Source of the DNA: Micromonospora rhizosphaerae
GTDB lineage: Bacteria; Actinomycetota; Actinomycetes; Mycobacteriales; Micromonosporaceae
Length of the DNA: 64,000 nucleotides
Reading direction: 5' to 3'
NCBI RefSeq assembly: GCF_900091465.1
Contig: NZ_FMHV01000002.1
Location: 3,410,001-3,474,000 of the forward strand
The notes below the pieces were generated by a model. That model did not search any database, was not told the DNA's origin, and worked only from the letters and a program-made list of their open reading frames with translations. Positions 55,890 through 63,155 of the stretch are shown piece by piece. Every line of letters starts with the position of its first letter. Position 1 is the first letter of the stretch. The position numbers and the translations under genes were made by a program.

Positions 55890-56783
55890 ATGCAGATGCA
55901 TGCCGACCAGTTGACCGTGTCCCCGCAGACCGTGCGCGATCTGATCGCCGAGCAGTTCCCGCAGTGGCGTGACCTGCCGGTGCGGGCCGTGGGCGGACAG
56001 GGAACGGTCAACGCGATTTTCCGGATCGGCGAGGAGCTGGCCGCTCGCCTGCCGTTGCAGCCCCGTGACGTTGAGCAGACCCGGCGTGGGCTGCGGGCCG
56101 AGGCTGAGGCGGCGCGGGAGTTGGCCGGCCGTACGCGGTTCGCGACGCCCGAGCCGGTGGCGGTGGGCGAGCCGGGAGCCGGCTACCCGATGCCCTGGTC
56201 GGTGCAGACGTGGCTGCCCGGCTTGGTGGCCAGTGACGACGACCCGGGCGAGTCGGTGGCGTTCGCCCGGGATCTGGCCGAGTTCATCGCCGGGGTGCGT
56301 TCCATCGACACCCGGGGGAGGACCTTTTGCGGAAGCGGCCGAGGTGGCGAGCTGACCGCGCACGACCAATGGCTGGAGACCTGTTTCGGGCGCAGCGAGC
56401 GTCTGCTGGACGTCCCACGGCTGCGCGCCATTTGGGCGACGCTGCGGGTGCTGCCGCGCGAGGCGCCCGACCTGATGACCCACGGCGACCTCATCCCCGG
56501 CAACGTCCTGGTGTCCGGGGGCCGTCTGGCCGGGGTGCTCGACGTCGGCGGGCTGGGACCGGCCGACCAGGCGCTCGACCTCGTCAGCGCATGGCATCTG
56601 CTCGAAGCTGGGCCGCGGCAGGCGTTGCGCGAGGCGCTCGGATGCGGCGACGTCGAGTGGGAACGCGGTAAGGCGTGGGCGTTCCAGCAGGCGATGGGCG
56701 CGGTCTGGTACTACGTGGACAGCAACCCTTCGATGAGCCGGATGGGCCGGCGCACCCTGGACCGGATCGTGGCGGATGCCTGA
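55890..56783 (+). CDS. Aminoglycoside phosphotransferase-family kinase
   Basis: The protein has 297 residues from ATG 55890. It has the APH/choline-kinase fold: an N-lobe with VGGQGTVNAIFRIG and the catalytic loop MTHGDLIPGNVLV (HGDxxxxN). The metal-binding segment reads LDVGGLGPADQALDL, where DVG takes the place of the usual DFG. Length is normal. It may inactivate an antibiotic or phosphorylate a metabolite. The pairing with an exporter and regulator is suggestive only. Confidence 0.85.
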   Translation: MQMHADQLTVSPQTVRDLIAEQFPQWRDLPVRAVGGQGTVNAIFRIGEELAARLPLQPRDVEQTRRGLRAEAEAARELAGRTRFATPEPVAVGEPGAGYPMPWSVQTWLPGLVASDDDPGESVAFARDLAEFIAGVRSIDTRGRTFCGSGRGGELTAHDQWLETCFGRSERLLDVPRLRAIWATLRVLPREAPDLMTHGDLIPGNVLVSGGRLAGVLDVGGLGPADQALDLVSAWHLLEAGPRQALREALGCGDVEWERGKAWAFQQAMGAVWYYVDSNPSMSRMGRRTLDRIVADA

Positions 56784-57052
56784 CTGTGAAACATCGACGA
56801 GATGGGAGCTTAATTCCCTCACCATAGGCGACCGTCGGATGGCTCGTTTGGTGCCGCGGGGTCTGCGGTCCTGCGTTTGGCAGACTGTCCCGGCTGTGAC
56901 CGTGTGGCTCCATGCGGGGAGGGAGATCCGGGGAGCGGGTTGGGAGCAGTCGGGTGCGCTGAACGGCGTTGCACTGCAATCAACGGCAGCGAACGGCGCC
57001 CAACGGCATACGCCCGACCTTCGGTCTTGCGTCTTCGCAGGTCAGAGACGGT
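56784..57052. other. Non-coding region left of the IS element
   Basis: No gene is supported in these 269 bases. The G+C content is lower near 56800-56830. A weak stem GGGA/TCCC at about 56803-56818 follows the kinase gene. The main structure is the phased AACGGC series listed separately. Confidence 0.5.
56962..57007. repeat. Phased AACGGC repeats
   Basis: AACGGC occurs at 56962, 56982, 56992 and 57002, i.e. at exact 10- or 20-base steps, so the copies face the same side of the helix. They lie about 45 bases from the left IS110-associated repeat. They could be protein-binding sites or the relic of a simple repeat. Confidence 0.5.
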
Positions 57053-57143
57053 GCAGCGTCCTGCTTCACACGGAGTGCTCAGCCGTATTGAGCAGCAGTC
57101 GACGGCGCTCTATGTTGCCTGATAGGGGAGTATGCGCAGGTCA
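57053..57143. repeat. Left copy of 91-bp direct repeat
   Basis: It matches 58693-58783 at 84 of 91 positions, exactly 1640 bases apart. Differences are one at position 3, a block of four (57104-57107), and single changes at 57116 and 57134. Weak similarity continues left for about 10-15 bases (TCAGAG at 57042). Confidence 0.85.
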
Positions 57144-57560
57144 TCCCTGAAGGGGCGGGGCCGGTCAAGGGGTGTGCTGGCCTTGTTTTTGGTCTTCTTC
57201 GTCGTGTTGTGGGCGCGCCGAGGTGAGGCGTCGGGGTCAGGGCTCGGGCGTAGCCCGACCGCGTAGCGGCCGTAGGGCCTTGACGCCGGCGCCGCTGGGC
57301 GCACGATGTGGGTGGCGGAGAAGCGTAGGTGGCGGCTCCCCAAGTCTGTCGTCTGGTCGGGGGCGTTGCGCTCATCAGTGCCGGTATCCCGGCGGTGGGC
57401 AGGCCCGTGGGGGCTGCCGGTCATCCCTTCGCCTGCGGCAGGGCGGGCATGATGGGGTGCGCGGTGCTCCGGTCGGCGGGGTCAATCAGAAGGGGCGACC
57501 ACGCCTGGTGTGGTGGGGGTCATGACCTGCACGACCCGCGCCGACCAGTCGAGGGGCGGT
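57144..57560. other. Non-coding region downstream of the transposase gene
   Basis: These 417 bases hold no supported gene. They contain GC-rich inverted segments (around 57240-57310) that could fold. This is the probable right end of the IS110 element on its own strand. Confidence 0.45.
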
Positions 57561-58595
57561 TCATGCTGCCGCCGTGGGGTTTGGTTGGAGGGCGCGCACG
57601 TGGTGATCGCGTAGCGCGTAGTAGACGTACTCCAGTTGCCGGCGGGCAGCCGCGACGACGCCAATGTTGCGGCCCCGGTGGGCGGCAATGCGGTCACGGA
57701 TCTGCCCGACTTTGCTGGTCGCGGACAAGGTCTGCACCGACTCGACCGCGGCCCAGCGCACCAGCCGGGAGCCCTGTTTCGTGATCGAGCCGCGGCGCAC
57801 CCGGTTGTCAGACTCGTGGTGGCGCGGGGTCAATCCGGCCCAGCATGCCAGCTGCGGCGCGGTGGCGAAGCGGGTGACGTCGCCGATCTCGGCCACGAAC
57901 ACCGCACCCAGGGTGGGTCCGATGTCGGGGATGGTCTGGACCGCGGTGTAGGCCGGATCCCGGGCGAGCCGGGCGCGGGCCAGCCGGGCGAACAGGTCGA
58001 TCTCGACGTTGAGTGCGTCCATCAACCGGCGCAGCGACGCGATCCGGGCCGTGTAGGCGGCGGGTAGGTCCAGCCGGTCCAGCAGCGCGGTGCCGGCCAC
58101 CCCGAACAGGTCGGTCATCGGCACCTGCACACCACACTTGGCCAGCACAGCGTGCACCTCCGCCTTGCACAGGCTGCGCACGGCGACCAGCTTGGCGCGG
58201 TGGCGGACCAGCTCCCGCAACTTCCTGGTCGCTGGCGGGGCGATCCACCCCTGGGCGAGGCGACCCATCCTCAGCAGATCGGCCAGGTCGATCGCGTCGC
58301 GGACGTCGTTCTTCACCCGACGGTACTCGAACGCCTTGACTCCCAACGGGTGTGCCAGGTGCACGCTGGCCCCGGCCGCCTGCAGCGCGTCGGCCGCCCA
58401 GTACCAGCCGTAGGTGGCTTCCAACACCACCTCCGGCGACTGCCCAGCTCGGGTGATCACCTCTGTCAACCGGTCGGCGTCGTTGACGATCCGCACGCTC
58501 TCCAGCACCTCACCCGACTCGGTCATCCGGACGATCACCGAGCGGCGCCGATGCAGGTCGATACCCACGAACTGCTGTCCCGCATACCCTTCCAC
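57561..58595 (-). CDS. IS110-family transposase (DEDD recombinase)
   Basis: The protein has 344 residues. The N-terminal RuvC-like DEDD domain has D13 (VGIDLH), E59 (VVLEATYGWYW) and the acidic run KNDVRDAIDLADL (D97, D100, D103). The C-terminal Tnp_20 domain contains IPDIGPTLGAVFVAEIGD, WAGLTPRHHESDN and RRGSITKQGSRLVR with the serine expected at the second active site. It appears intact and full length, so the element may still be active. IS110 enzymes are guided by a structured bridge RNA from the element's non-coding end. Confidence 0.92.
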   Translation of the reverse strand: MEGYAGQQFVGIDLHRRRSVIVRMTESGEVLESVRIVNDADRLTEVITRAGQSPEVVLEATYGWYWAADALQAAGASVHLAHPLGVKAFEYRRVKNDVRDAIDLADLLRMGRLAQGWIAPPATRKLRELVRHRAKLVAVRSLCKAEVHAVLAKCGVQVPMTDLFGVAGTALLDRLDLPAAYTARIASLRRLMDALNVEIDLFARLARARLARDPAYTAVQTIPDIGPTLGAVFVAEIGDVTRFATAPQLACWAGLTPRHHESDNRVRRGSITKQGSRLVRWAAVESVQTLSATSKVGQIRDRIAAHRGRNIGVVAAARRQLEYVYYALRDHHVRALQPNPTAAA

Positions 58596-58783
58596 CAGGG
58601 GCCTCCTTCGTCGTGGACGTGAGCAGTCCCAGCATCCCGCCGGGAGGTCACGAGGAGCGGAGGCCCCGCTCCTTCATCGCATCAGAGTGGGAGCGGCGTC
58701 CTGCTTCACACGGAGTGCTCAGCCGTATTGAGCAGCAGTCGACAAGACTCTATGTCGCCTGATAGGGGAGTATCCGCAGGTCA
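58596..58783 (-). ncRNA. Candidate bridge-RNA region upstream of the transposase
   Basis: The 188 bases between the transposase start and the inferred element edge are the place where IS110-group elements encode the bridge RNA. They include the right copy of the 91-bp repeat. No RNA fold could be computed, so this is positional evidence plus family knowledge. Confidence 0.3.
58693..58783. repeat. Right copy of 91-bp direct repeat
   Basis: It is the partner of 57053-57143. Its right end coincides with the break in the gene that starts at 58898, so on the transposase strand it forms the first 91 bases of the element. Confidence 0.85.
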
Positions 58784-58898
58784 GGCCGGTAAGGACGATG
58801 CCTTGCTCAACCAGCCACGACAACACCTCGGCCCCCAGGAGGTCAGCCTCCTTTGGTGTCGTCTCGATGTCAGCGATCGTTTCGAAACAGTCGCCCAC
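58719..58898 (-). pseudogene. 5' fragment of a conserved hypothetical gene cut by the IS element
   Basis: A GTG start at 58898 with SD GAAGGGA opens a frame whose first ~38 residues (DIETTPKEADLLGAEVLSWL) look like the acidic N-terminus of a small actinobacterial hypothetical protein I vaguely recognise. After 58784 the frame runs into the repeat and stops at 58719. The rest of the gene is not found left of the element. It is divergent from the broken WD40 gene. Confidence 0.6.
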
Positions 58899-59013
58899 CC
58901 CTGACTCCCTTCGTCCACCGTCGGCGGGACATCGTGACAGCGACGAGTGACAGCAACAGGCTCGGACGCCCTCGCTCTGGCAGTTACTCAGGGTCACGCC
59001 CTAGCATTCGCAC

Positions 59014-60805
59014 GTGTCGGTAGATCTTGGGATGGCTCGCTGGCATACCGATCCCGGTGTTGGTCCTCGCCTCGTGAGCAGGGTCCCGACCGGCGAGGTC
59101 GACGCGGTGGCCGCGCTGTGGCACGACGGACAGGTCCTGGTCGCGACCGCCAACCGGGCGCACGACGAGTGCCGTGCTGGTGAGACGCACGACTGCGCGC
59201 CTGCGGTGCGGGGCTGGGACGCCCGCAGCGGGAACCTGCTGCGGACCATCCTGCGGGCGGTTGGCGACGATCCGGCGGTCGCGCTCGCGCTGCTCGACGG
59301 GAGGCCGCAGGCACTGCTGGCCGACTGGACCGAGCCAATCCGCCGCTGGGACCTGGACACGGGCGAGAGCGCCGAGGTCGTGCAGCCTGGGGAACCCGTG
59401 GTCGACCTCGTGGTCGACGAGGTGGACGGCCGGGCCACGCTGCTGCTCCGCGGCTTCCGGGGCACCGTCGAGTGGTGGGACGTGGCGGCGGCCGAGCCAG
59501 GACGCGAGTCGTCGGCGGAGCTTCTCGGATACCCGCACAGCCTGGCCCACCTCGACTCCGATCTCGTCACGGTCACCGGGGAAAGCGACGGGCGGGTAGT
59601 TGTCCGCGACGTCCGGACCGGCGAGGTCAGGTGCGCGGTCACGGTTGCGGGGCCGCTCTGACGCTTGCAGGTACGTTCCTGGCCGTCGCCCGGTCCGGCC
59701 AGGTCGAGCTGGTTGGCCTGGCGACCGGACAGCCAGCGCCGCCGCTGACTGGCTGCACCGGGTACGCGAGCCTTGCCGCGGTGCACGTGGCCGGTCGCCC
59801 CACCTGGTGACCGCCTCCCGCGACGCGGCGGAAGTGCGCCTCTGGGACCTCTCCGTCACACCGCCATTGCCCCGTACGGCTCGCCACACCGACCGGATCC
59901 ACGCGGTCGCTCTCGTCGGTGCGGCCGACGAGCGCCTGGTGGTGACTGGGAGCGAGGACGGCACGGTACGTCGGTGGCGGGCCACCGACCGCCAGCCGGT
60001 GGGCGGGCCCCTCACCGGCCACCCGGGTCCCGTGCGGACGGTCGCCTGCGCGAGCGTGGACGGCGTGCCGGTGGCGGTCAGCGGCGGTGGCGACGTCAAC
60101 CAGACGAAGGACTCGACCCTGCGGCGGTGGAACCTGCGTTCGGGGCGGGAGTGGGGTCCGCCGATCGACACCGGCGACCGCGGCGAGACCAAGCATCTGG
60201 CCGCGGCGGTGGTCGACGGGCGGGCGGTGGTGCTCAGCTCGGGCTGCGACGGGCGAGTGGCACTCTGGGACATCGCCACCGGTGCTCACCTCGGCGAGCA
60301 GGTGGAAAACCTTCCGTCCGACGGCATGGTGACCGGCGTGGTCGGCGGACGGCCCGTCGCGGTCGTCACCCGGGTGCTGTTCGACCCGCTGCGCATCTGG
60401 GATCTGACCGACCGCGCTCTGCTGCCGACGCCGGAGCGGGACTGGCTATACGACAGGGTCCATGGTTTGGTCGCCATAGACGGGGTGCCCACCCTGGTGA
60501 CTCTGGACCGTGACCGGAGGCTGCGGCTCTGGGGGTGGAACGACGCGGGGCCACCGACCGCGGTGGAGTTGCCCAGCCCCGTCGACGTGGTCGCCGTCGC
60601 CGAAGTAAGCGGCCGGGCACTCGCGGCCGTGGGCTGCGACGACAAGGTCGTACGACTGGTAGACCTGGTCGATCGAAACGTCGGCGCGGCGTTGGTCGTG
60701 CGCAAGCGGGCGGATGCCCTAGCAATTGGCGAGTACGGCGAGCTGGTGTTCTGTTGCGGGGTCGATGTGGTGGTTTTCGACCTCGCCGCGCTTATCGACG
60801 TCTAG
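59014..60805 (+). pseudogene. WD40 beta-propeller protein gene with two frameshifts
   Basis: WD-type blades (TGESDGRVVVRDV, ASRDAAEVRLWDL, TGSEDGTVRRW, GCDGRVALWDI) continue across three reading frames. The first frame runs to a stop at 59659-59661, the second covers about 59650-59810, and the third runs from about 59800 to the stop at 60803-60805. Each change is equivalent to loss of one base, and they do not cancel. Joined, the product would be about 595 residues of a seven-bladed or larger propeller. The start may be GTG 59014 or ATG 59032; neither has a good ribosome site. Sequencing error cannot be excluded. Confidence 0.75.
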
Positions 60806-60834
60806 ATGCTCAACGGTGCGGAGCCCGAGGAGCC

Positions 60835-60862
60835 ACATCTACGCAGCCCCTTGCGCAGATGT
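60835..60862. promoter_or_regulatory. 11-bp inverted repeat upstream of the lyase gene
   Basis: ACATCTACGCA (60835-60845) and TGCGCAGATGT (60852-60862) pair with one mismatch around a 6-base loop. It could end WD40 transcription or be an operator. It overlaps the -35 region of the promoter below. Confidence 0.45.
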
Positions 60863-60884
60863 ATGCAACTTGTATTCTCCCGCC
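60851..60884 (+). promoter_or_regulatory. Probable leaderless promoter with GntR-like half-site
   Basis: TTGCGC (60851-60856) and TATTCT (60873-60878), 16 bases apart, place the transcription start at or next to the ATG at 60885. No Shine-Dalgarno sequence is present, so the mRNA is probably leaderless. TGTATGCAAC (60860-60869) in the spacer resembles the site near 61813. Confidence 0.45.
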
Positions 60885-61739
60885 ATGACGCCAACCCAAC
60901 AGCTCAAGTCCCGCCTCAACAACGGCCCCGTCCTTGTCTGCCCTGGTGCGGCGAACGCGTTGGCCGCGCGCCTCATCGAGGAGGCGGGCTTCGAAGCCTG
61001 CTACGTCACCGGCGCCGGAATCGCCAACACCTACCTCGGAGCTCCGGACATCGGGCTGTTGACGCTCAACGAGCTCGCCGGGCACGTCGCCGCGATCCGG
61101 GACGCGGTCGGCATCCCGTTGGTCGTCGACGCGGACACCGGCTTCGGTAACCCGGTCGGGGTACAGCGCGCGGTTCGGATGCTGGAGCGCGCCGGAGCCG
61201 ACGCGATCCAGATCGAGGACCAGGTGTTTCCCAAGCGTTGCGGCCATTTCGCCGGCAAGCAGGTCGTGCCGGTTGCGGAGATGGAGGCGAAGGTACGTGC
61301 CGCCGCGGACGCGCGTGACACCACCTTGATCATCGCTCGGACGGACGCCCGATCGGTCGAGGGCTTCGACGCCGCGATTGAACGCGCAAGGATGTTCGCG
61401 GAGGCCGGCGCCGACGTGACGTTTGTGGAAGCACCCGAGTCCGTCGGGGAGCTGCTCGCCGTCCCGGAGCGCCTGCCCGGCATCCCGCAGGTTGTGAACC
61501 TCGTCGAGGGCGGCCGGACGCCGCTGCTCCCCGTGGCGGAGCTGGGCTCGTTCCGCCTCGCGCTCTTCGCCAACGCGGCCCTGCAGGCGGCGGTGCTGGG
61601 CATGCAACGCGCCCTGGCCACCCTCCGCGACACCGGATCGCTCGCGGTCGCGTCCCAGCATCTGGCCGGTTGGGCGGAACGCCAACGCGTCGTGCGCAAG
61701 CCGCAATTCGACGAGGTGGAGCGGCGCTACGCCGGCTGA
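60885..61739 (+). CDS. Isocitrate lyase/PEP mutase-superfamily C-C lyase
   Basis: The protein has 284 residues from ATG 60885. It is a TIM barrel with VVDADTGFGNP (metal-binding acids), QIEDQ and the loop FPKRCGHF with Cys119. The KRCGH form marks true lyases (methylisocitrate, 2,3-dimethylmalate) rather than phosphonomutases or oxaloacetate decarboxylases. It should cleave a branched C5-C7 hydroxy-dicarboxylate to pyruvate plus another acid. A PrpF-type isomerase and an organic-acid uptake lipoprotein follow, so it probably acts in uptake and breakdown of one such acid. Confidence 0.82.
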   Translation: MTPTQQLKSRLNNGPVLVCPGAANALAARLIEEAGFEACYVTGAGIANTYLGAPDIGLLTLNELAGHVAAIRDAVGIPLVVDADTGFGNPVGVQRAVRMLERAGADAIQIEDQVFPKRCGHFAGKQVVPVAEMEAKVRAAADARDTTLIIARTDARSVEGFDAAIERARMFAEAGADVTFVEAPESVGELLAVPERLPGIPQVVNLVEGGRTPLLPVAELGSFRLALFANAALQAAVLGMQRALATLRDTGSLAVASQHLAGWAERQRVVRKPQFDEVERRYAG

Positions 61740-61806
61740 AACCTGCCGGGCTGCCCCAGCTTCGGCGGGGAAGCGAGGTGAGGGGTTTACACGTACGCAT
61801 TCGGCG

Positions 61807-61823
61807 TGCAAACTGCATGCAAT
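61807..61823. promoter_or_regulatory. GntR-like operator candidate before the PrpF-type gene
   Basis: The sequence contains the perfect palindrome TGCATGCA (61814-61821), extended on one side to TGCATGCAAT. The core TGYATGCAA is shared with 60860-60868 upstream of the lyase gene. The regulator is not encoded in the window. Confidence 0.35.
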
Positions 61824-61869
61824 CCACGTCACAGCAGCAGAGTGGCGAGCAGAGGCTAGGGGGTTGCGA

Positions 61870-63033
61870 GTGCGCGTACCGGCAGTCCTGATGCGCGGCG
61901 GCACCAGCAAGGCGGTGTTCTTCCACGAGGCTGACCTGCCGACCGACCCGGTGGAGCGGGACAGGTTCATCCTTGCCGCCTACGGGAGCCCCGACCCGGA
62001 CCGCCGCCAGATAAACGGCCTCGGCGGGGCGACGTCGACCACCAGCAAGGTCGCGATCATCGGCGACGGAGCCGCGCACGGCGTCGACATCACCTACGAG
62101 TTCGGACAGGTCAGCATCGACCAGCCCCTCGTCGACCGCCGCGGCAACTGCGGGAACATCTCCTCGGCGGTCGGTCCGTTCGCCGTCGACGAGCGGCTCG
62201 TGACCCTGACCGATCCGATCACCCAGGTCCGCTTCCTCAACCTCAACACCGGGAAGAAGATCGTCGCCCACGTGCCGACGACGGCGGGGGCGTTCGATCC
62301 GATCGGCGACTTCGCCATCCCGGGCGTACCGGGGACGGGGTCGCGGATCCGGCTCGACTACCTGGACCCCGGCGGCGCGGTCACCGGCCGCCTCCTGCCG
62401 ACCGGCAACGTCCGCGACACCCTTGAGGTGCCCGGCGTCGGGACTATCGAGGTGTCCCTGGTGGACGCGGCGAATCCGCTCGTCTTCGTCCGGTGGCGCG
62501 ACCTCGGACTGGATGGTTCGGAGAAGCCGGACGCCATCGACGCGGATCCCGCGCTGCTCGCGCGGATCGAGGCCGTGCGCGCGGCGGCCTCCGTGCTCGC
62601 CGGCATCGCGGGCAGTGTCGAGGAGGCGACCCGCGACGTCCCGTCGGTGCCCAAGCTGGCCTTCGTCGGCCCGCCCCGGCCGTACCGGCGGGCCGACGGT
62701 GGGGCCGTCGCCGCCGAAGAGATCACCTTGCGTGCCTCGATGATGTCGATGGGCCGGCTGCACCGTTCGTACCCGTTGACGGGGGCGATCTGCACGGCCG
62801 TCGCCGCGGCGATCCCCGGCACGATCGCGGCCGAGGCGTCCGGGGCCGACAACGGGGTCACCCGGATCGGGCATCCCGCGGGCGTCATGGACATGGAAGC
62901 CCACCCCGAGCTGGTGGACGGCGCCTGGACCGTCGACGCGGTCGCGGGCTACCGGACGGCCCGCCGCCTGATGGAGGGGTGGGCGTTGGTGCCCGACCGG
63001 GTGCTCTCGGTGCCGGTGGCGGTCGGCGCCTAG
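61870..63033 (+). CDS. PrpF-family isomerase (methylitaconate/aconitate isomerase-like)
   Basis: The protein has 387 residues from GTG 61870. AGGGGG sits 6 bases upstream, while a TTG at 61864 would leave no spacing. It has the diaminopimelate-epimerase-like fold of PrpF, 4-oxalomesaconate tautomerase and methylitaconate isomerase: VLMRGGTSKAVFF at the start, QINGLGGATSTTSK, and Cys94 (RRGNCGNISSAVG) and Cys308 (LTGAICTA) as the likely acid-base pair. It shifts a double bond in an unsaturated di- or tricarboxylate. With the lyase upstream, a methylitaconate to dimethylmaleate step is attractive but unproven. Confidence 0.85.
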   Translation: MRVPAVLMRGGTSKAVFFHEADLPTDPVERDRFILAAYGSPDPDRRQINGLGGATSTTSKVAIIGDGAAHGVDITYEFGQVSIDQPLVDRRGNCGNISSAVGPFAVDERLVTLTDPITQVRFLNLNTGKKIVAHVPTTAGAFDPIGDFAIPGVPGTGSRIRLDYLDPGGAVTGRLLPTGNVRDTLEVPGVGTIEVSLVDAANPLVFVRWRDLGLDGSEKPDAIDADPALLARIEAVRAAASVLAGIAGSVEEATRDVPSVPKLAFVGPPRPYRRADGGAVAAEEITLRASMMSMGRLHRSYPLTGAICTAVAAAIPGTIAAEASGADNGVTRIGHPAGVMDMEAHPELVDGAWTVDAVAGYRTARRLMEGWALVPDRVLSVPVAVGA

Positions 63034-63155
63034 TCAAGACAAAGCTGAAAGCAGGGCCGGGCGGTCCCGCCTAGGAACACACAGGACGCCTTCGGCCGCA
63101 TTCCCCGAGCGATATGAGCGCCCGCCACGGCGGGGAAACGGAGAAGAGGATAACG

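Larger units (their letters stand above)
57144..58783 (-). mobile_element. IS110-family insertion sequence (boundaries inferred)
   Basis: It contains the IS110-type transposase plus 417 bases downstream and 188 bases upstream of it. The right edge at 58783 is where the coding sequence of a broken gene stops. The left edge is set by the start of the second copy of the repeat. The resulting 1640-bp size equals the repeat period and is normal for IS110 elements, which lack inverted repeats and target duplications. It is read on the minus strand. Confidence 0.6.

Noticed and set aside
57240..57310. GC-rich inverted segments considered as a CRISPR or riboswitch
   Set aside because: There is no spacer-repeat pattern and no recognised riboswitch core. 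They are better explained as the end region of the IS element.
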